64,000 nt of DNA from Oleiagrimonas sp963821885 (GCA_963821885.1 CAWGFN010000002.1:248001-312000), one strand, 5' to 3'; positions 47,695 through 56,782 are shown, numbered from the stretch's first letter. A program made the numbers and translations. Notes: a model not told the origin generated them from the sequence alone.

Positions 47695-48603
47695 ATGGAC
47701 CGTGATGCTGTTGCCTTTGCCACGCCAGTCGGCACCGCCGGCTGGAAGCGCTGGCTCGTGTTTTCACCGCTGGCACGCATCGTGATGTTCTTCATCGCGA
47801 TGTTCGTGACCGGCTTCATCGTCGGCGCGGTGCTGCACGCTACCGGATTGCTGGGCAAGAGCGTGGCGCAGGGCGCCAACGGCTGGGGCCAGCTGCTGGT
47901 GCGCGCGGTGCCGACCCTGGTGGCCTACCTGTTGCTGGTGCTGCTGGTCGAGCGCCGGCGCCCATCTGAAATGACCCTGCGCAAACTGCCGCTCCAGGCC
48001 GCGACCGGCCTTGCCGTGGGCGTGGTCCTGCTCGGCGTGGTGATCGGGATCATCGGACTGGCCGGCAGCTATCACGTGAGCGGGACCAACGGCGACGTGG
48101 CCTGGCTGCCGATGATCCTGATGGTCGGCCTGGGCGCCGGCATCAGCGAGGAAATCGTCTTCCGCGGCGTGCTGCTGCGCATCGTCGAGGAAGGCCTCGG
48201 CAGCTGGTTTGCCCTGCTGCTATCTGCGCTGCTGTTCGGCCTGGTGCACCTGGGCAATCCCAACGCCACGTTGTGGAGCGCCATCGCGATCGCCATCGAG
48301 GCCGGCATCCTCCTGGGCACGGCCTACATGGCCACGCGCTCGCTGTGGCTGTGCATGGGCCTGCACGCCGCCTGGAACATCATGGAGGGACCGGTGTTCG
48401 GCACGCCGGTGTCGGGCATCGCCTCGCACGGCTGGCTGCAGTCGAGCCTGAGTGGCCCGGACTGGATCAGCGGCGGCAGTTTCGGCCCCGAGGCCTCGGT
48501 GGTGACCGTGGCCTGCTGCCTGGTGCTGTCGGGCATCTTCCTCGCCATCGCGATCCGCCGCGGCCGCATCGTGCCGCCGGCCTGGAAACGACGCGCGGCC
48601 TGA
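47695..48603 (+). CDS. CPBP-family intramembrane metalloprotease
   Basis: A polytopic protein of 302 residues with six to eight membrane helices. The CPBP/CAAX-protease motifs are intact: E152-E153-x-x-F-R157 in SEEIVFRG, H185 in FGLVHLGNP, and H224 in HAAWN. It is therefore probably active as a glutamic intramembrane protease of the Rce1/Abi type. The substrate is unknown. GGGGAGA precedes ATG 47695. A strong bidirectional terminator follows. Confidence 0.88.
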   Translation: MDRDAVAFATPVGTAGWKRWLVFSPLARIVMFFIAMFVTGFIVGAVLHATGLLGKSVAQGANGWGQLLVRAVPTLVAYLLLVLLVERRRPSEMTLRKLPLQAATGLAVGVVLLGVVIGIIGLAGSYHVSGTNGDVAWLPMILMVGLGAGISEEIVFRGVLLRIVEEGLGSWFALLLSALLFGLVHLGNPNATLWSAIAIAIEAGILLGTAYMATRSLWLCMGLHAAWNIMEGPVFGTPVSGIASHGWLQSSLSGPDWISGGSFGPEASVVTVACCLVLSGIFLAIAIRRGRIVPPAWKRRAA

Positions 48604-48616
48604 CCCCGCGCATGAA

Positions 48617-48646
48617 AACGCCCTTCCCGCGCACGGGAAGGGCGTT
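48617..48646. terminator. Bidirectional terminator between the CPBP gene and fadE
   Basis: A perfect 12-bp stem AACGCCCTTCCC / GGGAAGGGCGTT with a 6-base loop, AAAA on the left and GTTTG on the right, between convergent genes. Confidence 0.85.
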
Positions 48647-48665
48647 TGTCCCCATCGAACTTCGA

Positions 48666-51149
48666 TCAGGCGGCGCGCTTGCCGCCCTTGGCGGGCTTGC
48701 CTTCCTTGCCCGGCCGCACCTTGGCGGCGACCAGTTCGGACGGATCGAAGTCGTCCACGTTGATGAACTCGGCCGTGGCGTCGTGCACCTTCTGCAGCAA
48801 CGCGCGCTCGGCCTCGCTGATGGCGCCGGCCTCCTGCGCCTGCTGCAGCTGCTCGGCGTACTCGTGCGCGGTGACCTGGCCGCTCTTCATCGCCTTGCTG
48901 AACTTGCGCTCGATCGGCTCGGCGGCGATCACGTCCGGCAGCAACGCGTTCATGCGGCCGATGGCGTTGTTCGGCGTCGGCGTCATGAACGACCATTCCA
49001 GCAGGCGCGTGCGCGCCTCGTTGGGACTCATCAGCAGCGCTGCCACGCGATGACCCAGGCGGTCCGACGGTGGCACCTCGCGGCGGCCGAACGGGAACAC
49101 CAGGGCGCGCAGCACCCAGGCCACCGGGCGCACCGGGAAGTTGCGGATCACGCCGTCCAGCGCCATCTGCATGTTCCACACGCACTCGTGGAAGGCCCAG
49201 GCCAGCAGCGGGCGGTCGGCCTCGGGACGACCGCTGTCCTCGTAGCGCTTGAGCATGGCGCTGGCGATGTACAGGTAGCTGAGCACGTCGCCCAGGCGCG
49301 CCGAGAGCTTTTCCTTGAATTTCAGGCGACCGCCGAGCACGCCCATCGACACGTCCGCGCACAGCGCCAGCGCCGCCGAGTAGCGGTTGAGCTTGCGGTA
49401 GTAGCGGCGGGTGTAGGCATCGCCCGGCGCGGCGCCGACCTTGGCGTGGGTCAGGCCCAGCACGAAGGCTCGCACGGCGTTGGAGAAACCGAAGCCGATG
49501 TGACCGAACAGCGCCTTGTCGAAGGTCTTCAGGCGATCGCCATAGTCCTCGATGGCCAGCGACTGCATTTCCTTGAGCACGTAGGGATGGCAACGGATCG
49601 CGCCCTGGCCGAAGATCATCAGGCTGCGCGTCATGATGTTGGCGCCCTCCACCGTGATGGCGATGGGCACGCCCTGCCAGCCGCGGCCGAGGTAGTTCGA
49701 CGGGCCCAGCTGCACGCCCTTGCCGCCGTGCACGTCCATGGCGTCGCGGGCCACGATGCGGCCCCACTCGGTGGCGTGGTACTTGGCAATGGCCGAGGGC
49801 ACCGCCGGCTTCTCGCCGCGATCGACCGCGGCCGCGGTGGCACGCGACAGCGCCGCGGTGGCGTAGGTGTAGCCGCCGATGCGGGCCAGTGCTTCCTCCA
49901 CGCCCTCGAAGCGGCCGATGGCCAGACCGAACTGCTTGCGGATGCGCGCGTAGGCGCCGGTCGCGGCGGTGGCCGCGCGCACGCCGCCGGTGGCGTTGGA
50001 CGGCAGCGAGATGGCGCGACCGACCGACAGGCACTCGACCAGCATGCGCCAGCCCTGGCCGGCCATGTGCGGGCCGCCGATCAGCGTCGACATCGGCACG
50101 AACACGTCCTTGCCGCGCACCGGACCGTTCTGGAACGGGATGTTCAGCGGCAGATGGCGACGACCGACTTCCAGGCCCTCGGTCTCGCGCGGAATCAAGG
50201 CCAGGGTGATGCCCAGGTCCTGCTTGTCGCCCAGCAGGCCGTCCGGGTCGTACATGCGGAAGGCCAGGCCGACGATGGTCGCCACCGGCGCCAGGGTGAT
50301 GTAGCGCTTGTCGAAGTTCAGGCGGATGCCGAGCACCTCCTTGCCGTCGACGGTCTGCTTGCAGACGATGCCGTAGTCCGGCAGCGAAGTGGCGTCGGAA
50401 CCGGCCTGCGGGCCGGTCAGGGCGAAACAGGGAATCTCCCGGCCGTCGGCCAGGCGCGGCAGGAAGTGGTTCTTCTGTTCCTCGCTGCCGTAATGCAGCA
50501 GCAACTCGGCCGGGCCCAGCGAATTGGGCACCGCGACGGTCGAGGCCAGGGTCGAGGACACGCTGGCCAGCTTCTGCAGCACCGCCGAATGCGCCAGCGC
50601 GGAGAACTCCAGGCCGCCGTACTGCTTGGGAATGATCATGCCGAAGAACTTGTGCTTCTTGATGAATTCCCAGATCTCGGGCGGCAGGTCGGCCAGCTCG
50701 TGGGTGATCTGCCACTCGTCTACCATTGCGCAGACCTCCTCGACCGGGCCGTCGAGGAACGCCTGCTCGTCGATGGACAACTCCGGCTTCGGCTGACCGA
50801 GCAGGTCCGACCAGTCCGGCTTGCCGGAGAACAGCTCGCCCTCGAAGCCGACCGTGCCGGCCTCCAGCGCGGTCTGCTCGGTGTCCGACAGCTTGGGCGT
50901 GACCTTGGCGAACAGGCGCAGCAGCGGCGCGCTGATCACGCGGCGACGGAACATGTCCAGATTCAGCGGCAGTGCGATCAGGCCGAACACGATCATCACC
51001 ACCAGCGTCGACACCGGCGCCTGCGCGGCCAGGCCGATGACCACGGTCGCGACAGCCGTGACCACGGTCCACAGGCGCAGGCCCACGCGCAGGTAGGCGC
51101 ACGCGGCGGAGACGATCAGGGCAACCAGGATGGGAATCAGGGCAGACAT
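48666..51149 (-). CDS. fadE: Acyl-CoA dehydrogenase FadE
   Basis: A protein of 827 residues, close to the 814 of E. coli FadE and far longer than ordinary acyl-CoA dehydrogenases. Two N-terminal hydrophobic segments (about 3-23 and 33-60) anchor it. The dehydrogenase core has FALTGPQAGSDATSLPD, YITLAPVAT, RAISLPSNATGGVRAAT and DVHGGKGVQLGPSNYLGRGWQGVPI, and the FadE-specific C-terminal (DUF1974) domain follows. It carries out the first step of beta-oxidation with FAD. The last 25 residues are lysine/glycine-rich. A TetR regulator and a hydrolase lie upstream; regulation of fadE by that TetR is possible but not shown. Confidence 0.95.
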   Translation of the reverse strand: MSALIPILVALIVSAACAYLRVGLRLWTVVTAVATVVIGLAAQAPVSTLVVMIVFGLIALPLNLDMFRRRVISAPLLRLFAKVTPKLSDTEQTALEAGTVGFEGELFSGKPDWSDLLGQPKPELSIDEQAFLDGPVEEVCAMVDEWQITHELADLPPEIWEFIKKHKFFGMIIPKQYGGLEFSALAHSAVLQKLASVSSTLASTVAVPNSLGPAELLLHYGSEEQKNHFLPRLADGREIPCFALTGPQAGSDATSLPDYGIVCKQTVDGKEVLGIRLNFDKRYITLAPVATIVGLAFRMYDPDGLLGDKQDLGITLALIPRETEGLEVGRRHLPLNIPFQNGPVRGKDVFVPMSTLIGGPHMAGQGWRMLVECLSVGRAISLPSNATGGVRAATAATGAYARIRKQFGLAIGRFEGVEEALARIGGYTYATAALSRATAAAVDRGEKPAVPSAIAKYHATEWGRIVARDAMDVHGGKGVQLGPSNYLGRGWQGVPIAITVEGANIMTRSLMIFGQGAIRCHPYVLKEMQSLAIEDYGDRLKTFDKALFGHIGFGFSNAVRAFVLGLTHAKVGAAPGDAYTRRYYRKLNRYSAALALCADVSMGVLGGRLKFKEKLSARLGDVLSYLYIASAMLKRYEDSGRPEADRPLLAWAFHECVWNMQMALDGVIRNFPVRPVAWVLRALVFPFGRREVPPSDRLGHRVAALLMSPNEARTRLLEWSFMTPTPNNAIGRMNALLPDVIAAEPIERKFSKAMKSGQVTAHEYAEQLQQAQEAGAISEAERALLQKVHDATAEFINVDDFDPSELVAAKVRPGKEGKPAKGGKRAA

Positions 51150-51232
51150 CTCGATATCACCTTTGCTTCAAGCGCCGCGGGCGGGCCCGCGGGTGGGTCG
51201 TCCGGGACGGTGATGGCACCGGCCCGGGCGTT

Positions 51233-52137
51233 TCATGCCGCGCCGGCTCCGGCGGGGCGTGTCTCGTGACCGTCCTCGCCGACGCCGATGAATCGGCGGA
51301 TGGCGTCGGTGAAGGCGTCGTTGGCATCGCCGGCGACCATGTGCGTGGCGCGCGGCAGTTCCTGGTGCCGCGCGTGCGGCACCAGCTCCAGGAATTCGTC
51401 GATGGTGGCGTCGGAGACCACGTCGCTGCGCCCGCCGGAGAGCAGCAGCACGGGGACATCCACGCGCCGCGTGGCCTCGATCAGGCGTGGCTGGTGGCGC
51501 TCGCCCTCCTCGGCGATGGGTTCGAGCATGGCCGGGTCCCAATGCCAGTACAGGCGGCCATCCTCGCCTTCGCGCAGCAACGGCGCCAGCTGTTCGGGGC
51601 TCTTGCGGCGGCTGCGGTGCGGCAGGTAGGCGGCGATCGCCTGCGCGGCCTCGTCGTAGTCGGCGAAACCTTCCGGCCAGGCGCGCATGAAGCCGAGGAT
51701 GCGCTCCACGCCCGAGGTCTCCCAGCGCGGCGTGATGTCGACCAGGACCAGCGCCGAGAACGGCGACTGCTCCGCCTCGCCGGCCACCGCCAGTCCCAGC
51801 AGGCCGCCCATCGAGGCACCCACCAGCACGGGCTTTTCGGGCTCGCGCGGCGGCCACGGTGCGCAAGATCATCGAAGAACTGCTGCATGTGGTAGCCGTC
51901 CGCCGGGCGGCCACTCTCGCCATGGCCGCGCGCGTCGAAACGGGTGCAGCGGCAGCCGGTCGCCGACAACGCCCTCGCCGTGGCCGACCAGGCATGCCGG
52001 GTCTGGCCGAAACCGTGCGCGAACAGCACGCAGGGGCGCCCCTGCGGATGCGCGGTTTCCACCGCCAGGCGCACGCCATCGGCGGCCGCCAGGTGCGTGA
52101 TGCCAGCGCTTGGAGTTGTCGGCGACGAGTTGACCAT
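51233..52137 (-). pseudogene. Alpha/beta hydrolase, frame broken near the active site
   Basis: The N-terminal part (MVNSSPTTPSAGITHL, then FAHGFGQTRHAWSATARALS with the oxyanion HG, and FDARGHGESGRPADGYH) reads in one frame to QQFFDDL. Sense resumes in another frame at REPEKPVLVGASMGGLLGLAV, which holds the nucleophile Ser, and goes on with a SGGRSDVVSD segment (acid) and an RATHMVAGD segment (His). The break lies at about 51841-51870; two single-base insertions or one net change would explain it. Restored, the protein would be about 300 residues with a complete triad, so the lesion may be recent or a sequence error. The start ATG 52137 lies seven bases after a promoter -10. Confidence 0.75.
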
Positions 52138-52150
52138 ACGCACGAGTATG
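52135..52150. promoter_or_regulatory. Inverted repeat over the hydrolase -10 and start codon
   Basis: CATAC-GCACGA-GTATG, 5-bp arms and a 6-bp centre. It covers the -10 and the start codon of the hydrolase gene and may be the operator of the divergent TetR protein. Confidence 0.4.
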
Positions 52151-52173
52151 TAAGCGTGATTTCCTGCTGTCAA
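52145..52173 (-). promoter_or_regulatory. Promoter of the hydrolase gene, predicted leaderless
   Basis: TTGACA (52173-52168), 17-bp spacer, CATACT (52150-52145). Only seven bases separate the -10 from the ATG at 52137, so transcription should start at or next to the start codon. No ribosome site precedes that ATG. Confidence 0.65.
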
Positions 52174-52250
52174 TGCGCCGGCGTATGGTACGTTCAGGGC
52201 CACGCCCCGTCGGCACGCCGGCGATTGCATCCGGACCGGGAACCGCTAGC

Positions 52251-52838
52251 ATGACTGCGATGAACGCCCCACAAAAGAATGAACGCGCCCGCCTGTCCGC
52301 CGAGGACTGGGAGCACGGCGCCCTGGAAGTGATCGCCGAACAGGGCGTCAATGCCCTGGCCGTGGAGGCGCTGGCACGGCGCCTGGGCGTGACCAAGGGC
52401 AGTTTCTACTGGCATTTCCGCAACCGCGAGGCGCTGCTGCAGGCCGCCCTGCAACGCTGGGAACACAACGACGAGGCCCAGGTGCTGGCCGGCATCGAAA
52501 CCATCGACGAACCCCGCGCGCGCCTGCGCGAGGTGTTCCACCGGGTCGCCCACGAGGTGCAGTCCCACCGCATCTATGCCGCGCTGCTGAAGGCGCTGGA
52601 CCATCCGGTGGTGCTGCCGCTGATGACCCGGGTCTCGCGGCGGCGCCTGGAATTCCTGACCGAGGCCTACCTGCAGGTCGGCATGCCGCCGGCCGCCGCC
52701 GCGCACCGCGCCCGCCTGGCCTACGCGGCCTTCGTCGGCTTCCTGCAACTGAACATGGCCATGGGCATGCCGCGGCTCAGCCACGAGGAATTCGACGCCT
52801 ACGTCGAGCACGTGGCGACCACGCTGATTCCGCAGTGA
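52251..52838 (+). CDS. TetR-family transcriptional regulator
   Basis: A protein of 195 residues. The N-terminal helix-turn-helix reads ALEVIAEQGVNALAVEALARRLGVTKGSFYWHFRNREALLQAAL, the standard TetR domain, followed by an all-helical ligand/dimer domain rich in Ala and Leu. Two ATG codons (52251 and 52260) are possible starts; neither has a strong ribosome site. It is divergent from the hydrolase gene, the usual arrangement for autoregulated TetR pairs, with an inverted repeat in the gap. The effector is unknown; fadE lies beyond the hydrolase. Confidence 0.9.
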   Translation: MTAMNAPQKNERARLSAEDWEHGALEVIAEQGVNALAVEALARRLGVTKGSFYWHFRNREALLQAALQRWEHNDEAQVLAGIETIDEPRARLREVFHRVAHEVQSHRIYAALLKALDHPVVLPLMTRVSRRRLEFLTEAYLQVGMPPAAAAHRARLAYAAFVGFLQLNMAMGMPRLSHEEFDAYVEHVATTLIPQ

Positions 52839-52980
52839 ACTTCGCAAGTCACTGAATTGAAAGACATGCGGCAATCAGCCCGGGCGGGCCATGTTGCAAT
52901 GGGGTGACCGCCGGACTACCGTTCCGCCTTTGCGCGCTCACGCGCTTTCAATAATGACCATGCGGACGGGACGGACTGTC

Positions 52981-54780
52981 ATGAGCAGCAAGCTGGAATC
53001 GTTGAACCGGTGGGTGGACGAGGTCGCCCGGATGACCACGCCCGACCGCATCCACTGGTGTGACGGCTCGGATACCGAATACCGCGCGCTGATCGACCTG
53101 ATGCTCGCCAACGGCGACCTGATCGAACTGAACCAGGAAACCCACCCCGGCTGCTACCTGCACCGCTCCGACGTCAAGGACGTGGCGCGCGTGGAGAAGC
53201 TGACCCTGGTGTGCCCGCCCCATCGCGAGGACGCCGGTCCCAACAACCAGTGGATGGATCCGGCCGAGGCGCACGCCAAGATCGACGCCCTGTTCGCCGG
53301 CTGCATGAAGGGCCGCACCATGTACGTGGTGCCCTACTGCATGGGTCCGATCGGCTCGCCCATCGCCCGCTGCGGCGTGGAGATCACCGACAGCCCGTAC
53401 GTGGCCGCCAACATGCGCATCATGACGCGCATGGGCAAGGCCGCGCTGGAGCGCATCGAACGCGAGGGCAGCTTCGTCAAGGGCCTGCATTCGACCGGCG
53501 AGCTCGACCCCGAGCGCCGCTGGATCATGCATTTCCCCGAGGAGCTGACCATCAAGTCCTACGGCTCGGGCTACGGCGGCAACGCGCTGCTGGGCAAGAA
53601 GTGCCACGCCCTGCGCATCGCCAGCCACCAGGCGCGCAGCGAGGGCTGGCTGGCCGAGCACATGCTGATCGTCGGCATCGAGAACCCGCAGGGCGAGATC
53701 CACTACGTGGCCGCGGCCTTCCCCTCGGCCTGCGGCAAGACCAACCTGTCCATGCTGATCCCGCCCGAGGGCTACCGCAACGCGGGCTGGAAGATCTGGA
53801 CCGTGGGCGACGACATCTGCTGGATGACGCCGGGCGAGGACGGCCGCCTGTGGGCCATCAACCCCGAGGCCGGCTTCTTCGGCGTGGCGCCCGGCACCAG
53901 CGCCAAGACCAACCCCAACGCCCTGGCCATGCTCGGCCACGATGCCATCTTCACCAACGTGGCGGTGACCGCCGACATGCAGCCGTGGTGGGAAGGCCTG
54001 CCCGACGGCACCCCGGTCACCGACTGGCAGGGCCGCGACTACGACGCCGCCAACGGCCCGGCCGCGCATCCCAACTCCCGCTTCACCGTGTCCGCCAGCC
54101 AGTGTCCGAGCTGGTCGCCCGAATCCGAGTCGCCGCAGGGCGTGCCGATCTCGGCGATCGTCTTCGGTGGCCGCCGGCAATCGCTGGTGCCGCTGGTGTT
54201 CGAGGCCCGCGACTGGACCCACGGCGTGCTGGTCGGCGCCTCGATGGCTTCGGAAGCCACCGCGGCGGCCGTCGATGTCGGTGCCAGCATCCGCCGCGAC
54301 CCGATGGCGATGAAGCCGTTCTGCGGCTACAACTTCGCCGACTACTTCGCCCACTGGCTGTCGTTCGACACGCCGCAGGCGAAGCTGCCGAAGATCTTCC
54401 ACGTCAACTGGTTCCGCAAGAACGACGCCGGCAAGTTCATCTGGCCCGGCTTTGGCGAGAACATGCGCGTGCTGGAGTGGATGCTCAAGCGCGTGACCGG
54501 CCAGGCCAGCGGTAGCGCCACGCCGATCGGCACCGTGCCCGCCGAGGGCGAGCTCAATCTCGACGGCCTGGCCATCGACGACGCCGACCGCAAGGCGCTG
54601 TTCGCCATCGATCCTGACGGCTGGAAGGACGAGATGGAGGCCGTTGGCGACTATCTGGACGGCTACGGCGAGCGCATGCCCGCCGCGCTCAAGGCCGAAC
54701 GCCAGCGGGTGGCCGATGCCCTGGCCGCCGCCGACGACACCGACAGCGCCCCGGCGAGAAGCAAGGCCGCCGCGTCCTGA
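52981..54780 (+). CDS. pckG: Phosphoenolpyruvate carboxykinase (GTP)
   Basis: A protein of 599 residues of the GTP-dependent family, typical of Lysobacterales and unlike the ATP enzyme of enterobacteria. The P-loop SACGKT is at 249-254, preceded by HFPEELTIKSYGSGYGGNALLGKKC and followed by the metal-binding GDDICWM and NPEAGFFGVAPGTS segments; GFGENMRVLEWM lies near the end. It converts oxaloacetate to PEP at the start of gluconeogenesis. ATG 52981 (MSSKLESLNRWVDEVA) is chosen; an upstream in-frame ATG run at about 52954 is less likely. A perfect hairpin follows the stop. Confidence 0.96.
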   Translation: MSSKLESLNRWVDEVARMTTPDRIHWCDGSDTEYRALIDLMLANGDLIELNQETHPGCYLHRSDVKDVARVEKLTLVCPPHREDAGPNNQWMDPAEAHAKIDALFAGCMKGRTMYVVPYCMGPIGSPIARCGVEITDSPYVAANMRIMTRMGKAALERIEREGSFVKGLHSTGELDPERRWIMHFPEELTIKSYGSGYGGNALLGKKCHALRIASHQARSEGWLAEHMLIVGIENPQGEIHYVAAAFPSACGKTNLSMLIPPEGYRNAGWKIWTVGDDICWMTPGEDGRLWAINPEAGFFGVAPGTSAKTNPNALAMLGHDAIFTNVAVTADMQPWWEGLPDGTPVTDWQGRDYDAANGPAAHPNSRFTVSASQCPSWSPESESPQGVPISAIVFGGRRQSLVPLVFEARDWTHGVLVGASMASEATAAAVDVGASIRRDPMAMKPFCGYNFADYFAHWLSFDTPQAKLPKIFHVNWFRKNDAGKFIWPGFGENMRVLEWMLKRVTGQASGSATPIGTVPAEGELNLDGLAIDDADRKALFAIDPDGWKDEMEAVGDYLDGYGERMPAALKAERQRVADALAAADDTDSAPARSKAAAS

Positions 54781-54786
54781 GCACGG

Positions 54787-54815
54787 GCATCGCCGCCCGG
54801 TTCAGGCGGCGATGC
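54787..54815 (+). terminator. Hairpin after pckG
   Basis: A perfect 11-bp inverted repeat GCATCGCCGCC / GGCGGCGATGC with a 7-base loop. No T-run follows; it may be a factor-dependent stop or act on the mRNA 3' end. Confidence 0.55.
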
Positions 54816-54852
54816 AAACCCAATTAGCCCGCGGCGCATCCAAGCTGGCACG

Positions 54853-55434
54853 ATGAACGCCAGCCTCCTTGCCCCGACCGCGAGCATGCCCAGAGCCCTC
54901 GCCACAGAACGGCCCGACACCGACCTGGTGCGCGCCGCCGTGGCCGGTGACGCGACGGCCTTCGAGTCGCTGTACCGGCGCCACCTGCCGCGCGTGTTCG
55001 GCACGGTGTTGCGCCTGTGCGGTTATGACCACGGCCGCGCCGAGGAACTGACCCAGGAAGCCTTCGTCACCGCCTGGCGCAAGCTGGATGGATTCCGCCA
55101 GCAGAGCGCCTTCGGCACCTGGATGTACCGCTTGGCCGTGAACACCGCGCTGATGGCACTGCGCTCGCGCAAGGCCGACCCGGTGACCGACATCGACAGC
55201 GAACAGCTGCCGGAAGCCGGCGAGGAACCCTTCTGCCCGGCCGAGCGCGAGGAACTGGAACGCGCCATCGCCACCCTGCCGCCGCGCGCCCGCGCGGTGC
55301 TGGTGCTGCATGACGTGGAGGGCTGGCGCCACGAGGACATCGCGGCGGAACTGGCCATTGCCTCGGGCACCTCGAAAGCACAACTGCATCGCGCGCGCGG
55401 ACTGCTCCGCGCCGCGCTGGGAGAACAGCGATGA
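54853..55434 (+). CDS. ECF-type RNA polymerase sigma factor
   Basis: A protein of 193 residues with region 2 (AFESLYRRHLPRVFGTVLRLCG, then AEELTQEAFVTAWRKL) and region 4 (LPPRARAVLVLHDVEGWRHEDIAAELAIASGTSKAQLHRARGLLR), separated by an acidic linker. This is a group IV sigma of the RpoE-like class, which directs RNA polymerase to envelope or stress promoters. The stop overlaps the ATG of a small membrane protein gene (ATGA), the usual place of an anti-sigma. An AT-poor region precedes it and I see no clear promoter. Confidence 0.93.
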   Translation: MNASLLAPTASMPRALATERPDTDLVRAAVAGDATAFESLYRRHLPRVFGTVLRLCGYDHGRAEELTQEAFVTAWRKLDGFRQQSAFGTWMYRLAVNTALMALRSRKADPVTDIDSEQLPEAGEEPFCPAEREELERAIATLPPRARAVLVLHDVEGWRHEDIAAELAIASGTSKAQLHRARGLLRAALGEQR

Positions 55435-55847
55435 ACGAATTCGAATGGCTTGTCCAGACCCGGGCCCTGCGTCGGGACACGCGCCCGCAGCGCGAGCTCT
55501 GGCCCGGAATCGCCGCATCGCTGGCGCCACGCGCGCCGGCCAGGCGTCCGCCGGCATGGCTTCCGGCCATGGCCACCGCCGCCATCGTGGTGCTCAGCGT
55601 GATGCTCGGCGTCACCGCACTGCAGGCGCCGCGGCACCTGACACAGGTCAACGCCCTCGCCCAGGGGCCGCGCTGGAAGCCGGCCGACCCACGACTGGCG
55701 GGCGCCGCGGTCGAGCTGCAGGCCGCCGACAGCGAAATACGCCTGGCCATGCAGCAGGCCCCCGACGCCGCATTCCTGCATCGCATACGCCAACGCACAC
55801 AGGGCCAGCAATGGCGCCTGCAGCGCTACGCGCAGCGTGCCCCGTGA
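55431..55847 (+). CDS. Single-pass membrane protein, probable anti-sigma partner
   Basis: A protein of 138 residues with a cytoplasmic N-terminus (MNEFEWLVQTRALRRDTRPQ), one membrane helix at about 44-65 and a periplasmic part. The N-terminal segment lacks the Cys/His zinc motif of ZAS anti-sigma factors. Translational coupling to the sigma gene (ATGA) and the topology fit an anti-sigma role; no homology is recognised. The periplasmic part has two short predicted helices (RLAGAAVELQAADSEIRLAM; AAFLHRIRQRTQGQQWRLQR). Confidence 0.7.
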   Translation: MNEFEWLVQTRALRRDTRPQRELWPGIAASLAPRAPARRPPAWLPAMATAAIVVLSVMLGVTALQAPRHLTQVNALAQGPRWKPADPRLAGAAVELQAADSEIRLAMQQAPDAAFLHRIRQRTQGQQWRLQRYAQRAP

Positions 55848-55885
55848 CCCCCATATCAACACATCCGATTCGAAGGAGACCCCTC

Positions 55886-56782
55886 ATGAAAACCCTGCTC
55901 ACCCTCTCGCTTCTGCTGGTCGGCGCCAGCGCCTTCGCCGGCACGCCGATCGACCAGACCCGGACCGTCGCGGCCAACGCCAAGGTCGAGATCAGCAACG
56001 TCAAGGGCGCCGTCACCGTGACCGGCTGGGACCGCAATGAAGTCCATGTCACCGGCACCCTGGGCAAGGGCGCCCAGCCGCTGCTGATCGAGCAGGACGG
56101 CAATACGCTGGTGATCAAGGTCAAGGGCCCCGGGCATGCCGGCTGGTTCCACTGGAGCAGCGACGGCAACATGGAACCCAGCACGCTTGATGTGCAGGTT
56201 CCGCGTGGCGCGGCACTCGTGGTCGACACCGTCAGCGCGACCACCGACGTGCATGGCCTTTCCGGCGGCACCATCGAGTCCAACAGCGTCAGCGGCAACG
56301 TGCGCATCGACGCCGACAGCCCCAAGGTCTCCGTGGACGCGGTCAGCGCGCGCGTCGAGCTCTCGGGCACGATGGGCGCGGCCAATATCCAGACCGTGAG
56401 TGGCGACATCGTCGCGCCGCAGGTGCGCCAGGGCGGCGACCTGGAGACGGTCTCCGGGCAGATCCGCCTGTCCGGTGGTCCTTTTGCCAGCGTGTCGATG
56501 AATACCGTCTCCGGTGACATCGACATCAAGGGCAGCCTGGCCGCCAACGGACGCATCGAGGTCGATTCGGTCAGCGGTGACGTGTCCCTGGATCTTCCGC
56601 CATCGCTGTCGGCGCAACTGCGCGTGTCCACGTTCAGCGGCTCGATCGACTCGGTGTTCGGCAAGGTGGTGGAAAAGCGCCACGGCCCGGGTTCGACGCT
56701 CGACAGCACCGTCGGCAACGGCAACGGCCGCATCCAGGTGCAGACCTTCAGCGGCGACGTGCGCCTGCGCAGGAACGATTGA
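55886..56782 (+). CDS. Exported DUF4097-type beta-helix protein
   Basis: A protein of 298 residues with a signal peptide (MKTLLTLSLLLVGASAFAG) and a long run of short repeats: SVSGNVR, TVSGDIV, TVSGQIR, TVSGDIDI, SVSGDVSL, TFSGSID and TFSGDVR. This is the DUF4097 right-handed beta-helix pattern. The gene has AAGGAG before ATG 55886 and follows the sigma/membrane-protein pair by 38 bp, so it probably belongs to the same operon and may act as an envelope sensor or effector. DUF4097 genes are often near sigma or two-component regulators; their function is not settled. Confidence 0.82.
   Translation: MKTLLTLSLLLVGASAFAGTPIDQTRTVAANAKVEISNVKGAVTVTGWDRNEVHVTGTLGKGAQPLLIEQDGNTLVIKVKGPGHAGWFHWSSDGNMEPSTLDVQVPRGAALVVDTVSATTDVHGLSGGTIESNSVSGNVRIDADSPKVSVDAVSARVELSGTMGAANIQTVSGDIVAPQVRQGGDLETVSGQIRLSGGPFASVSMNTVSGDIDIKGSLAANGRIEVDSVSGDVSLDLPPSLSAQLRVSTFSGSIDSVFGKVVEKRHGPGSTLDSTVGNGNGRIQVQTFSGDVRLRRND

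Noticed and set aside
48273..51269. A 998-codon open frame across the CPBP gene end and opposite fadE
   Set aside because: Spans a strong terminator and two convergent real genes; composition typical of a GC-rich shadow frame.
52945..52980. Possible pckG promoter TTGCGC with TAATGA
   Set aside because: 16-bp spacing and poor -35; several equally weak alternatives lie nearby.
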